DNA of 64,000 bases from G965240365 sp965240365 (GCA_965240365.1 OZ251218.1:806001-870000); one strand, 5' to 3'. Positions 44,718-53,795 are shown, numbered from the stretch's first letter. Translations and numbers: made by a program. Notes: generated by a model not told the origin, from the sequence alone.

Positions 44718-46373
44718 ATGCAACGCGACAGCATGGAATACGATTTAGTTATCGTCGGCGGTGGCCCAGCAGGGCTGGCAAGTGCAATACGGCTGCGTCA
44801 ACTGGCCATTGAACAGAATATGGAGCTGTCTGTTTGCCTGCTGGAAAAAGGCTCGGAAGTGGGCGCTCACATACTGTCCGGCGCTGTACTGGAAACCCGT
44901 GCCCTCGCAGAGCTATTCCCTGACTGGCAGGAACAGGGGGCGCCGCTGAATACGGCAGTGACCCGCGATGAAGTGCATTTTCTGCAGTCAGAAAGCAAGA
45001 CGCTGAAGATGCCTAACCTCTTTGTCCCAAAACCCATGCACAATCAGGGCAACTATATTGTCAGTCTCGGCAATCTATGTCGCTGGCTGGCGGAACAGGC
45101 GGAAGCTATAGATGTGGAAATCTTCCCCGGCTTTACCGCCACCGAAGTGCTTTATCATGAAGACGGCAGAGTTAAAGGCGTTGTCACCGGTGATATGGGC
45201 CGCTCGGCCGATGGTGGAGAAAAAGACGCTTTTGAGCCCGGCATGGAACTGTATGGCAAGTACACCCTCTTTGCTGAAGGCTGTCGCGGTCATCTCGGTA
45301 AACAGCTGATCGAAAAATTCCAACTCGATCAGGACGCCGACCCCCAACACTATGGGATTGGCATCAAGGAACTCTGGGATATTGAGTCCGATAATCACGA
45401 ACCCGGGCTGGTAGTACACGGTGCCGGCTGGCCATTGTCTGAAAGTGACAGCTCCGGTGGCTTTTTCCTCTACCACCTGGAAAACAATCAGGCTGTGGTG
45501 GGTTTGATCACAGACTTGAACTACAGCAACCCCCACATGAGCCCTTTCGAGGAATTTCAACGCCTGAAACACCACCCGGTTATTGCCAAATATTTGAGCA
45601 ATGGCCGGCGGGTTTCCTATGGCGCGCGGGCCATCACCAAAGGCGGCCTGAATTCTCTGCCTAAAATGACCATGCCCGGTGCCCTATTGCTGGGCTGTGA
45701 TGCTGGCACGCTCAACTTTGCCAAGATCAAAGGCACACACACCGCCATGAAGTCAGGCATGGTAGCGGCAGAAACCATTATTGAATCGCTGCAATCAGAA
45801 GAAAATGGCGGGCTGGATTTAACTCAATATGCCGACAGGTTCAAACAGTCCTGGGTTTACGACGAGCTGCGCAAAAGCCGCAACTTTGGTGCCGCCCTGC
45901 ACAAATGGGGCCCTTGGGTTGGCGGTGCATTCAACTTTATCGACCAAAACCTGTTTGGCGGTAAATTGCCTATTGATTTACGCGACACTCAGCCGGATCA
46001 CACACAACTGAAACCCGCTGCAGAGTGCCCCAAAATTGACTATCCTAAACCTGACGGCCAGTTGAGTTTTGACCGGTTGTCCTCAGTGTTTATCTCCAAT
46101 ACCAATCACGAAGAAGACCAGCCCTGCCATTTGACGCTGAAGGATGCATCAGTACCCATACAGATAAATCTGGCGCAGTACGATGCCCCTGAGCAGCGCT
46201 ATTGCCCGGCTGGTGTCTATGAAATTATCAAAGATGACAAAGGATTAGATGCCTTGCAAATCAACGCTCAAAACTGCGTTCACTGCAAAACCTGCGACAT
46301 CAAGGACCCAGGCCAGAACATAAACTGGATATCACCTGAAGGTGGCGGCGGCCCCAACTATCCTAATATGTAG
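44718..46373 (+). CDS. Electron transfer flavoprotein-ubiquinone oxidoreductase
   Basis: Length 551 residues is typical. VIVGGGPAGLASAIRLR binds FAD; GAHILSGAVLETRAL and RAITKGGLNSLPKMTMPGAL are ETF-QO signatures. The C-terminal cysteines in RYCPAGVYEI and NCVHCKTCDIKDPGQNINW ligate the 4Fe-4S cluster. A GGGAGG ribosome-binding site precedes ATG 44718. It passes electrons from ETF to ubiquinone at the inner membrane. No lesion is visible. Confidence 0.94.
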   Translation: MQRDSMEYDLVIVGGGPAGLASAIRLRQLAIEQNMELSVCLLEKGSEVGAHILSGAVLETRALAELFPDWQEQGAPLNTAVTRDEVHFLQSESKTLKMPNLFVPKPMHNQGNYIVSLGNLCRWLAEQAEAIDVEIFPGFTATEVLYHEDGRVKGVVTGDMGRSADGGEKDAFEPGMELYGKYTLFAEGCRGHLGKQLIEKFQLDQDADPQHYGIGIKELWDIESDNHEPGLVVHGAGWPLSESDSSGGFFLYHLENNQAVVGLITDLNYSNPHMSPFEEFQRLKHHPVIAKYLSNGRRVSYGARAITKGGLNSLPKMTMPGALLLGCDAGTLNFAKIKGTHTAMKSGMVAAETIIESLQSEENGGLDLTQYADRFKQSWVYDELRKSRNFGAALHKWGPWVGGAFNFIDQNLFGGKLPIDLRDTQPDHTQLKPAAECPKIDYPKPDGQLSFDRLSSVFISNTNHEEDQPCHLTLKDASVPIQINLAQYDAPEQRYCPAGVYEIIKDDKGLDALQINAQNCVHCKTCDIKDPGQNINWISPEGGGGPNYPNM

Positions 46374-46375
46374 TC

Positions 46376-46660
46376 TTAAAAGGCTTCTACTGACAACGCC
46401 ATGACCGATGAATTGCCTGCCAGTACAGCACCCAGATAGGCCTTACTGCGCGGCATAATCTGCTCCATATAGAATTTGGCGGTGATAATCTTGTTTTGGT
46501 AGAAGCAAGCATCACCCTCTCCCGAGGCCATTTTTTGACTTGCGATCAATGCTGCACGGGCCATTTGCCAGCCACCCAGAACCGTGCCCATCAGCATCAG
46601 AAAGTTCACCGCAACCGAGCCGGCAAAATGCAGTGTAGCACCATTGGATAACAGGCATTG
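46376..46660 (-). pseudogene. C-terminal fragment of an acyl-CoA dehydrogenase
   Basis: LHFAGSVAVNFLMLMGTVLG, GWQMARAALIASQKMASGEG and AGNSSVMALSVEAF match the C-terminal extension of the long (about 600-residue) proteobacterial acyl-CoA dehydrogenases. Only about 90 residues remain before the sequence turns into the island's right junction. It converges with ETF-QO, a neighbour relationship that may have been carried over from the donor genome. Confidence 0.78.
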
Positions 46661-46703
46661 AGTCGCTTCAGCGAGCGTACAACGCCCCTCGGAAAAAAAG
46701 CGC

Positions 46704-47078
46704 TAGCGCGTATGGGCGAAGGTAATGCGCGCCGTGTTTTCATGTCGGCACGGCTTTTTGAGGCGCCTGAGGCGGTAAAATTAGGCATTATTGCCAAAGC
46801 TGTCGCGCGCGATGATTTGGACGACGCGGTTGAATTTGAAGTATCGCCCTATTTGAAAGTGGCCCCAAAAGCAGTTGGCGCAGCCAAGGCCTTGGCACGT
46901 CGCCAAGCCAGCCCGATAAATGCTGAGGTGATCGACTATTCTATCGAACAATTAGCCGATATTTGGGAGGGCGCCGAAGCCGCAGAAGGCATTCAAGCCT
47001 TTTTGAATAGAACCAAGCCAAATTGGGCATGATCCATCCGTAAGGCCATTATCCCGGTTCAATTCGGAAAATTTCAGC
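46704..47078 (+). pseudogene. 375-bp direct repeat, right copy (duplicated liuC 3' end)
   Basis: Encodes LARMGEGNARRVFMSARLFE through ...FLNRTKPNWA, differing from liuC at four bases (one of them Val to Ile). A spurious longer frame starts upstream in junction DNA. The copy keeps the original link between liuC's 3' flank and marR, whereas the full liuC at 42112 is now next to the ETF island. Confidence 0.95.
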
Positions 47079-47343
47079 CTTCCAGATTAGTCAGCATTTT
47101 TCGCATGATGTCGAGCAATGCCTCCAAATCTTCCGGTGCGATGCCCGCGATTATTTCCTCTTCGCATTTAAGGGCCAGGGCGAGAAGATCATCGTGCGTT
47201 TTCAAGCCCTTTTCAGATAACCACCACCGGCGTTTGCGGTTATCGGTGGGCGAAGCCTCATAGGCGACGATTCCCTTCTTATCCAAGAATTTGAGCATAC
47301 GGCTTACCAATGCCTTGTCAAATCTCAGGATGGTGCAAATACG
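47074..47343 (-). pseudogene. MarR-family regulator, truncated by IS91-like DNA
   Basis: ICTILRFDKALVSRMLKFLD, KKGIVAYEASPTDNRKRRWW and LSEKGLKTHDDLLALA are the recognition helix, wing and dimerisation helix of MarR proteins. The N-terminal third is replaced at 47344 by IS91-like sequence. It probably once regulated the adjacent liu operon, from which it is convergent. Confidence 0.8.
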
Positions 47344-47637
47344 GTTTGAAACAAAAGGAAGCCTTGCAAGCCGGCATTCAACCGTACGAACTAACGCCGG
47401 AACGCGCGCCGCCGGTGTCGAGGCTGTTCGATTAACATTTCCCATCGACACTGCGGGCAGGGTGGGATTCCGTTCGTGGGTCAGACATTCATGCTTTGCT
47501 GCTCAAGCCAAAGCAGCTAAAAATCAGTCCGATTCCCATCCGGAGCAACTAGAAAAAGACAAGAAAGCGGCCGTAAACCCGCATTTGTGTTTGCTTGTGT
47601 ATGCCCAACAGGGCGTTTATTCTACTTATACCCGGCA
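47344..47637 (+). mobile_element. IS91-like 3'-end fragment
   Basis: Begins in the transposase C-terminal coding region (LKQKEALQAGIQPYELTPE...) and runs to TATTCTACTTATACCCGGCA. It joins marR on the left to trxB on the right, so it sits at a deletion or one-ended insertion. Confidence 0.85.
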
Positions 47638-47982
47638 CCGGTGGCGATGATGACAGCTTCTGCGGTGAACGCTTTTCCGGACTCCGCTTTGGCGATGTAG
47701 GGGCGGGCGGTAAAATCCACTTCCGTGATCAGATCATGCACCAGATCGGTTCCGACTTTCTCGGCTTATTCGCGCATCTGCTCCATCAGCCAGGGGCCTT
47801 GAACCACATCCGCAAAGCCGGGAAAATTTTCCACATCGGTGGTGATGGTCAACTGACCGCCCGGCTGCATTCCGGCAACAAGGCGCGGTTGCAAGGTTGG
47901 CCCGCGCAGCATAAATCGCGGCGGTGTAACCTGCCGGACCGGAACCGATGATAAGAACTTTGGAGTGGGATGTGTCGGCCAT
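47638..47982 (-). pseudogene. trxB: Thioredoxin reductase N-terminal fragment, frameshift and nonsense
   Basis: VLIIGSGPAGYTAAIYAARA is the FAD-binding start and MQPGGQLTITTDVENFPGFA the next conserved block. An extra G near 47889 shifts the frame, and TAA at 47765-47767 replaces the Gln of MREQAEKVGT (CAA to TAA). The frame ends in IATG at the IS91-like fragment, so the redox CxxC is gone. trxB divergent from lrp is a usual alphaproteobacterial order. Confidence 0.85.
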
Positions 47983-48209
47983 CTGACACCTTTCAAAAAC
48001 AATTTTGAGGGGAGGTACCTGGAAATTAGTTAAGGCTCGTGCGCTCTGAAAGCCCCCGAATTGGACTCTCTCAGCGACCCGGTGTGATCGTTACTCAGCA
48101 TATCAAAATCAGATTATAATATTGCGTCCCCGCCCATCGCCTGACATATTAAACAGGGTATTTATTTTCGCCTTCGGGCAGTTCCAAGACACGATAAGGC
48201 CAAGTCAGT

Positions 48210-48691
48210 ATGCAACGGGTGAAGCTGGATAAGATCGACCGGAAAATTCTTAGAGATTTGCAAGATTCCGGGCGCATGACCAATGTTGAGTTGGCCCGGC
48301 GGGCGGGTATTTCGGCCCCTCCGTGCCTGCGCCGGGTGCGCGCTTTGGAAGAGGGCGGGTTCATCAAGGGCTACAATGCCCAGATCGACCCTCAAGCCTT
48401 GGGTTACAATGTGATGGTCTTCGCGCTTGTGGGGCTGAACAGCCAAGCGGAAACGGATTTGAAGGCTTTTGGGATATGGTTGGCTCCTGGCCCGAGGTCC
48501 GGGAGTGCCATATGGTCGCCGGTGAAATGGATTTCTTGCTGAAAATCGTCTCGCAATCCTGGGACAGCTACCAAAAATTCCTCACCACCCAATTAACCGC
48601 GGCGGATAATGTGAGCCATGTGAAATCGGCTTTGTCGATCCGTTCCTCTAAAACCCTGCCGGGCGTTCCGGTGGCGGTTGACTCGGCTTAA
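48210..48691 (+). pseudogene. Lrp/AsnC-family regulator, one-base deletion
   Basis: MQRVKLDKIDRKILRDLQDS, then ELARRAGISAPPCLRRVRAL, is the AsnC helix-turn-helix. After TDLKAF the frame shifts because a run of T at 48467-48470 is one base short; in the next frame WDMVGSWPEVRECHMVAGEM and LLKIVSQSWDSYQKFL complete the ligand-binding RAM domain. Lrp proteins regulate amino acid metabolism. A sequencing error in the homopolymer cannot be excluded. Confidence 0.85.
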
Positions 48692-48714
48692 AACAGCTTT
48701 GTTCGAGGCGATGA

Positions 48715-49317
48715 TTACCATCCCCCCGACTGACACCAGTCAATGAGGTGATCAATGCGGTCATGCCCCCAAAACAGTTCCGATCCCACGATGAAACTTG
48801 GCGAGCCGAACACCCCTTGATCAATGGCGTTCTGGGTGGCGGCTTTTAGTTTTTCTTTGACCTCATCGGTGGTGATGGCGGCCATCGTGCTGTCGGCATC
48901 TGCCCCGATCTTCGCAAGGAGGTGTCTGAGGACGTCGTGATCCGTGACGTTTTTGCCTTCCCCGAAAGAAGATGTGTAAACGCTTCGGGCGAAGGCGACC
49001 GCCTGATCGGTGTTTTGATCGGCCAAATGATAGAAAGCGCGGCAGGCGGCTTGTGATGCGAAGGGGCAGGGGTCGGGCCAGAGCATGGGCACCCCTTGTT
49101 TACGTGCGCAGCGTTCCATATCGCGGGTAAAATACGCGCCTCGAACCGGTTGGGTCATCAGCGGGGTTTGGCTAGTGGTCTTGAACACGGCCCCCAGCAA
49201 AATCGGATGCCATATCACATTCAATCCAGTTTTCGTTTCAATCTCCGGCACTTTTAGCGCGGCGAGATAACCGTAGGGGGAGGAGAAATCGAAATAGAAA
49301 TCAATTGACTGAACCAT
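48715..49317 (-). CDS. 2-hydroxychromene-2-carboxylate isomerase family (DsbA-fold) protein
   Basis: The start at 49317 gives a 200-residue protein. FYFDFSSPYGYLAALKVPEI with the S-P-Y motif and GVFGSPSFIVGSELFWGHDR are the kappa-class GST/HCCA isomerase signatures. These glutathione-dependent enzymes isomerise intermediates of aromatic breakdown, though many have unknown substrates. The gene is intact and is followed upstream by about 60 bases before the hipBA unit. Confidence 0.87.
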   Translation of the reverse strand: MVQSIDFYFDFSSPYGYLAALKVPEIETKTGLNVIWHPILLGAVFKTTSQTPLMTQPVRGAYFTRDMERCARKQGVPMLWPDPCPFASQAACRAFYHLADQNTDQAVAFARSVYTSSFGEGKNVTDHDVLRHLLAKIGADADSTMAAITTDEVKEKLKAATQNAIDQGVFGSPSFIVGSELFWGHDRIDHLIDWCQSGGW

Positions 49318-49435
49318 GGTTTCGGTGCCCCTTAAGCTGTAGAGAGATAAAGTCCTTCTATATTGCAATGCAACATAACCTGTTAAATTGGCCCTGTCAA
49401 CGATTTTTCCAAGGCTTTTTCAAGAATATATTCAG

Positions 49436-49459
49436 AAAATATCCCATTCGGGATATTTT
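49436..49459. promoter_or_regulatory. hipB operator 1, copy 2
   Basis: The same AAAATATCCC-ATTC-GGGATATTTT dyad as at 14597. Operator 3 (TTTCCC-AAAC-GGGAAA) is at 49538-49553; operator 2 is damaged by small deletions. Confidence 0.6.
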
Positions 49460-49558
49460 TGTCTTCTCTTACCCTTGCAAGCCCGGAACTTCCCGAGCAG
49501 GAAAGTCTTGCTTGAAATCGGCTTGAAACGGTATTATTTTCCCAAACGGGAAAGAAAA

Positions 49559-49774
49559 ATGACAGCAAAGCAGATCGGAAAACTGATACGCGACACGCGC
49601 AAAATCCAGGGGCTGCGCCAAGATGAACTGGCGGCCGCGGCCGGCGTTGGCCTGCGTTTTCTGGTTGAACTGGAAGCCGGCAAGGAGACCGCCCAGCTTG
49701 GCAAAACGCTGAGCGTGCTCTCGGCGCTGGGCTGCGCTATCTACATCAAGCCACCGGACGCGGGCGGCCAATGA
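49559..49774 (+). CDS. HipB-type antitoxin
   Basis: The intact 71-residue Xre-family protein (IGKLIRDTRKIQGLRQDELA, AAAAGVGLRFLVELEAGKET, AQLGKTLSVLSALG) resembles HipB/Y4mF. It would repress its own promoter through the upstream dyads and neutralise HipA. Its hipA partner is truncated, so here it can act only as a repressor, perhaps also on the operators of copy 1. It overlaps hipA by ATGA. Confidence 0.82.
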   Translation: MTAKQIGKLIRDTRKIQGLRQDELAAAAGVGLRFLVELEAGKETAQLGKTLSVLSALGCAIYIKPPDAGGQ

Positions 49775-50116
49775 TGAACGCCCTGACCGTCTGGTGGGAT
49801 CATGCAATGGTCGGCGCACTGAGGATAAACCGACATGGCGACACGTCTTTTTCCTACGCCGAAACATGGCTGGGGCGCCCTTCCGCGCGCGCGATTTCCG
49901 TCTCCCTGCCCCTGCGCGCCGAGCCGTTTTCAAGGCGTGAAAGCCGGCCTTTTTTTGAAGGGCTTTTGCCGGAAGAAAGCCAGCGCATTGCGATTGCCGG
50001 CGCGCTTTCCCTGTGGCCGGAGGGACAGCGGCCGCCCGTTGCGGCGGCGGCGATTGAACCGGCGCAAGCACCCGCCGATGAGGCGCTGGTCGACATTCCA
50101 AACCGCCTGCCCGCCC
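49771..50116 (+). pseudogene. HipA N-terminal fragment, copy 2
   Basis: The same truncated toxin as copy 1 (14923-15268), with the same internal loss after EESQRIAIA and the same join to IS91-type sequence after RLPARC. It starts within the hipB stop. Confidence 0.8.
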
Positions 50117-51016
50117 GATGCTCGCTGGCGTATACGCTGAAGATGCCAGGGGGAAGATGTGCTTTCATTGGGTGAAGGCGCCGACTCAAGAAGAGTTGCT
50201 ACGTTTAATGCACACCCTGAGTCATCGTGTTGCCCGGTTCCTGGAAAGGCGAGGGCTGCTTGAACGTGATGTGGAAAACAGCTACCTGGTGTTTGTGCAG
50301 CAGGAAGAGGATGTGATGCAGCAGCTTTACGGTCATTCGGTGAGCTACCGAATCGCGGTGGGTCCACACCAAGGCCGTAAGGTTTTCACATTGCAAACCC
50401 TGCCACCCCTTGCGGGCGGTGAAGATTCGGGGCAGGCCGCCAAGGTGGCCGGTTTTTCATTATATGCGAGTGTAGTCGCTGAACCGCATCGTCGAGATAA
50501 GCCGGAGCGGCTGTGTCGATATATTTCGCGACCAGCGGTATCGGAAAAGCGTCTGGTACTGACCCCGAACGGAAAGATTCGTTACCAACTCAAGACGCCC
50601 TGCCGCGATGGCACTACGCATGTGCTCTTTGAGCCACTGGATTTTATTGCACGGCTGGCAGCCCTGGCGCCTAAACCCAGGGTCAACTTAACCCCTTTCC
50701 ACGGTGTCTTCGCCCCCAACAGTAAACACCGCATTCAGCTAACCCCGGCCAGGCGGGGAACAAAGATCGCAGCAACACACAGGCACGAACGCCTGACTGG
50801 AAAAAACACCGCCAGAGCGGCGCCGGGCAATGACCTGAATGCAACGCTTGAAACGGGTTTTCAATATCAACATCGAAACCTGTGAACGTTGTGGTGGCCA
50901 GGTCAAGGTCATTGCCAGTATCGAAGCGCCGGCGGTGCTCGCACATATTCTAAAACACTTGAAACAAAAGGAAGCCTTGCAAGCCGGCATTCAACCGTAC
51001 GAACTAGGGCGTAAAC

Positions 51017-51799
51017 TCATAAGAGCCAAATCACAACAGCAGCGAGTTGTGCGGCAGCGAGGAACGTCTCGGGACATCGGAAAGTTCGAAGGGACAACTG
51101 GCGCCAGTCCCTGATGCGGTTGAACATGCGCTCAATGATGTTGCGTGTTTTATAGAGCTCGGTGTCGTATTCGAACTGCACCTTGCGGTTTTTGCGGGGC
51201 GGGATACAGGCTGTTGCTTCGGCCTTGAGTAACCAGTTACGTAGATGATTGGCATCGTATCCACGGTCGGCAATAACGGTGCAGCCCTTACGAACATGAC
51301 CCTCAAGGCAGTGACGGGCCTGGGTGATACCTGCCTGCTGCAGGCAGGTCAGCCCGGTTGCCTGCCGTCAGGTGCAGGTGGACAGGGCGGCCCTGACCAT
51401 CACACACCAGATGCAGTTTGGAATTCAAGCCGCCCCTGGTCTTGCCGATGGCTCGCCCCTGACTGTTGTTTTTTTTACACCATTGGCGGCAATCCGGTGG
51501 GTTTTGATGTGGCTTGTGTTAATCATCAGCGTGCTGAAGTCTGCGCCCTCACCTGCTAAAGCCTTGAATATGCGTTCGAACACACCCGCCTCAGACCAGC
51601 GCCTGTAGCGATTGTAGAGCGTCTTGGCCGGGCCGTATTCCTCGGGAACATCACTCCACCTATATCCCCGCTGAAGACAATAGATGATGCCTGACAAGAC
51701 TTGTCTATCGCACACGCGGGCAACGCCACGCGGCTTGTTCGGTAGCAATGGTTGGATTTTTTTGAACTGTTCTTCCGTCAGCCAGAAATTTAGAGACAT
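51017..51799 (-). pseudogene. IS5-family transposase with A8 frameshift site and one palindrome
   Basis: The first frame (MSLNFWLTEEQFKKIQPLLP ... AANGVKK) leads to a run of eight A near 51467-51475, where a -1 shift continues into NNSQGRAIGKTRGGLNSKLH, the usual two-frame arrangement of the IS427 group. The second frame is broken by the palindrome at 51330-51348. Removing 19 bp restores NRADITQARHCLEGHVRKGC and then IADRGYDANHLRNW, IERMFNRIRDWRQ and ...AAAQLAAVVIWLL. Confidence 0.87.
51330..51348. repeat. Palindrome in IS5-family element
   Basis: On the coding strand in GGGCTGA^TATCACC. Removal restores NRADITQARHCLEG. Confidence 0.97.
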
Positions 51800-52105
51800 T
51801 GAAACCTCCTGAGTTTTTTATCTTACAGTCATTTTACCTGTTACCCGTTTATAGGTCTACGCCCTAACGCCGGAACGCGCGTCGCCGGTCTCAAGGCTGT
51901 TCGATTAACATTTCCCATCGACACTGCGGGCAGGGTGGGATTCCGTTCGTGGGTCAGACATTCATGCTTTGCTGTTCAAGCCAAAGCAGCTAAAAATCAG
52001 TCCGATTCCCATCCAGAGCAACTAGAAAAAGACAAGAAAGCGCCCGTAAACCCGCATTTGTCTTTGCTTGTGTATGCCCAACAGGGCGTTTATTCTACTT
52101 AATAC

Positions 52106-52842
52106 CCCGCTTAAATGCCGCCGGTGAGTTATTCGTCTCTCACATCCGGCGACAAATTGCAGATTTGGGCCGAGTTCAGTCACAAATTGAGGATTTGAAA
52201 GGATCGCGCCGTGGGCATATCCAGATCGCATTTGATAACAGCTTGCGCGCGAATGGGGCCTTAGCGGCGGTGGTGGCGGCCTATCAAACAGAGCATTCCG
52301 GCGTTTCGTTTGGCATCGACTCGCTTCCGGTAGATCATATCCCGCAACGCCTGATAGATTATGATGCGGATCTTGGATATGCGTTACACCCAATAGCCGA
52401 TAGTAGAATCACCTCATTAGCTGCGGTCCCCGCCCATATCGCCGCGGTATTCAAAGCCGATCACCCGCTTGCGGGTGTAGAGACAATTCGTCTGGAAACG
52501 CTGTTACGATACCCGCTGGTTTTGCCGCCCCCCGGATCATTGCGCATGATTATAAGCCGGGCGGCGAAGCGCAAGGAATTGACGTTACACTCCTTTATTG
52601 AAGCTAAGTTGGAATTTGCCGTTCCGCTAATCTTAAATAGTGACGCGATCGGCCTTGAGGTTGATATTGACGTTCCAGCAAAGCTGCCTCAGCACGGATT
52701 CGCAAGGGCGGTCATTTCCAACAAAGATATTTCCAGCCCCCACATCCACCTGCTTCAATTGCGAGGACGGGCTTTGTCCGTTGCAGCAGGCCGTTTTGCC
52801 GAAAGCGTTCGGCAGAGATTGGCGGCGTTTGAACAACATTAG
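52106..52842 (+). pseudogene. LysR-type regulator lacking its DNA-binding domain
   Basis: The frame opens at the IS91-like junction with RLNAAGELFVSHIRRQIADL, the linker helix of LysR proteins, and continues through the effector domain (KGSRRGHIQIAFDNSLRANG, AVPAHIAAVFKADHPLAGVE, PLILNSDAIGL) to a stop at 52842. The N-terminal helix-turn-helix is gone, so it cannot bind DNA as a LysR regulator. Confidence 0.82.
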
Positions 52843-52894
52843 AACCCTTTGTGCCGCATTCCAGATCAATTGGTGATAATGGGCGACGCGCAGC

Positions 52895-53698
52895 TTAGAC
52901 TTGAATACCACAATCGGGTTGGGGCAAGTTTTCCACTTCGCGCAGTTTACCGATCAGTTCGAAATCTCCGTAATCCTGCACTAACTCACGGGCAAAGCCG
53001 GAAGTGGAATAATCGATGGACATTTCGAAAATCGGTTGTTCGCTTTCGTCCGGAATCGGGAAGAAAGCCAAGCGCATCGGCCAGAAGGGATCGTGCGCCA
53101 ACCCGTCTTCCGTGCCTTCCGCCAGTTTTTTAGTGTTGATAAAGGCGCTAACGGTGTTAGTTGGATGTTCAATAGCCCCGTCAAATACAGGCACGGAGAA
53201 AACCTTCTGCCCTTTCTCGGCCGCTTCCAACAGCATTTTTACATGGCGGGTCGGAAACACCACGTAATCGGGCAGGGGCATGGTCAATTGTGCAGGTGAG
53301 GTAAACACGGCTTCAGGTGCGGGGCCGGAACGGGCATAGCCAACGGATTCGTCCGTGGTTTGTCCGTCACGCATATTCCGAATCCGAAACCGATAATCCT
53401 TCCCATCCAGACTTTTCCAGGTGATGTAGAGATTACCCGTATGGAATACATTGCCGGTTTCATCGCGGATCGACAGGAAGGTACGATTTTCCGAAATGTA
53501 ACCATCGCAGGTTTTTTCAAAGCGGTATTGGATGGTTCCGGTGGCGTCATTGATACTGGAACTGGCTTCGGCCTGTTTCAGGCTAAGACCATATTCCGCT
53601 TGATGAGGGGCGAGGGTGGTGGCGTATCCGGTGGCGGTAAAGCCGGTTAAGACCGCTGCCGTCGCGACACTCGCTATTATTTGCGTGGTTTTCGACAT
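52895..53698 (-). CDS. EipB-family (DUF1849) periplasmic protein
   Basis: Starting at 53698 after AAGGA, the protein has a signal peptide (MSKTTQIIASVATAAVLTGF...GYA) and then TTLAPHQAEYGLSLKQ, EKTCDGYISENRTFL, TRHVKMLLEAAEKGQKVFSV and a final QPDCGIQV. The two cysteines (CDG and PDC) are those that form the disulphide in EipB of Brucella, a beta-spiral envelope-integrity protein. The family is essentially alphaproteobacterial, so it is a marker for the host lineage. The gene is intact and monocistronic. Confidence 0.88.
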   Translation of the reverse strand: MSKTTQIIASVATAAVLTGFTATGYATTLAPHQAEYGLSLKQAEASSSINDATGTIQYRFEKTCDGYISENRTFLSIRDETGNVFHTGNLYITWKSLDGKDYRFRIRNMRDGQTTDESVGYARSGPAPEAVFTSPAQLTMPLPDYVVFPTRHVKMLLEAAEKGQKVFSVPVFDGAIEHPTNTVSAFINTKKLAEGTEDGLAHDPFWPMRLAFFPIPDESEQPIFEMSIDYSTSGFARELVQDYGDFELIGKLREVENLPQPDCGIQV

Positions 53699-53795
53699 AA
53701 AGTGTTCCTTGCCCTTAAAAAAAATCCGCCGCCTCACTTATACCCCATAAAGTGCCGGTTTGCAGAATAGGTTTCTAAATTTGAAAAAAAATTCG

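Larger units (their letters stand above)
51007..51864 (-). mobile_element. IS5-family (IS427-like) element
   Basis: Ends GGGCGTAAACT (left) and GGGCGTAGACCT (right, reverse) form the inverted repeats. TA is present on both sides and once in the uninterrupted IS91-like copy (GAACTAACGCC at 16153), proving a TA target duplication. The length is 858 bp including one 19-bp palindrome. Confidence 0.93.
50118..51908 (+). pseudogene. IS91-type transposase copy 2, 5'-truncated, frameshifted, split by IS5
   Basis: It matches 15270-16200. The frame change near 50833 is shared with copy 1. The C-terminal part ...LQAGIQPYEL stops at 51006, where an IS5-family element is inserted, and the last codons (TPERASPVSRLFD) with stop TAA lie at 51865-51908. 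Confidence 0.82.
49378..52105 (+). mobile_element. Composite hipBA'-IS91-like unit, copy 2, with IS-A end and IS5 insertion
   Basis: The first 30 bases (AACCTGTTAAATTGGCCCTG, then TCAACGATTT) match the outer right end of IS-A in reverse, then the hipBA unit follows as in copy 1. The IS91-like transposase portion is split at 51006/51865 by an intact IS5-family element. The right end TATTCTACTTAATACCC joins a truncated LysR gene. Confidence 0.8.

Noticed and set aside
46658..47032. A separate small crotonase gene with its own start
   Set aside because: The start lies in junction DNA; the coding part is just the duplicated liuC 3' end.
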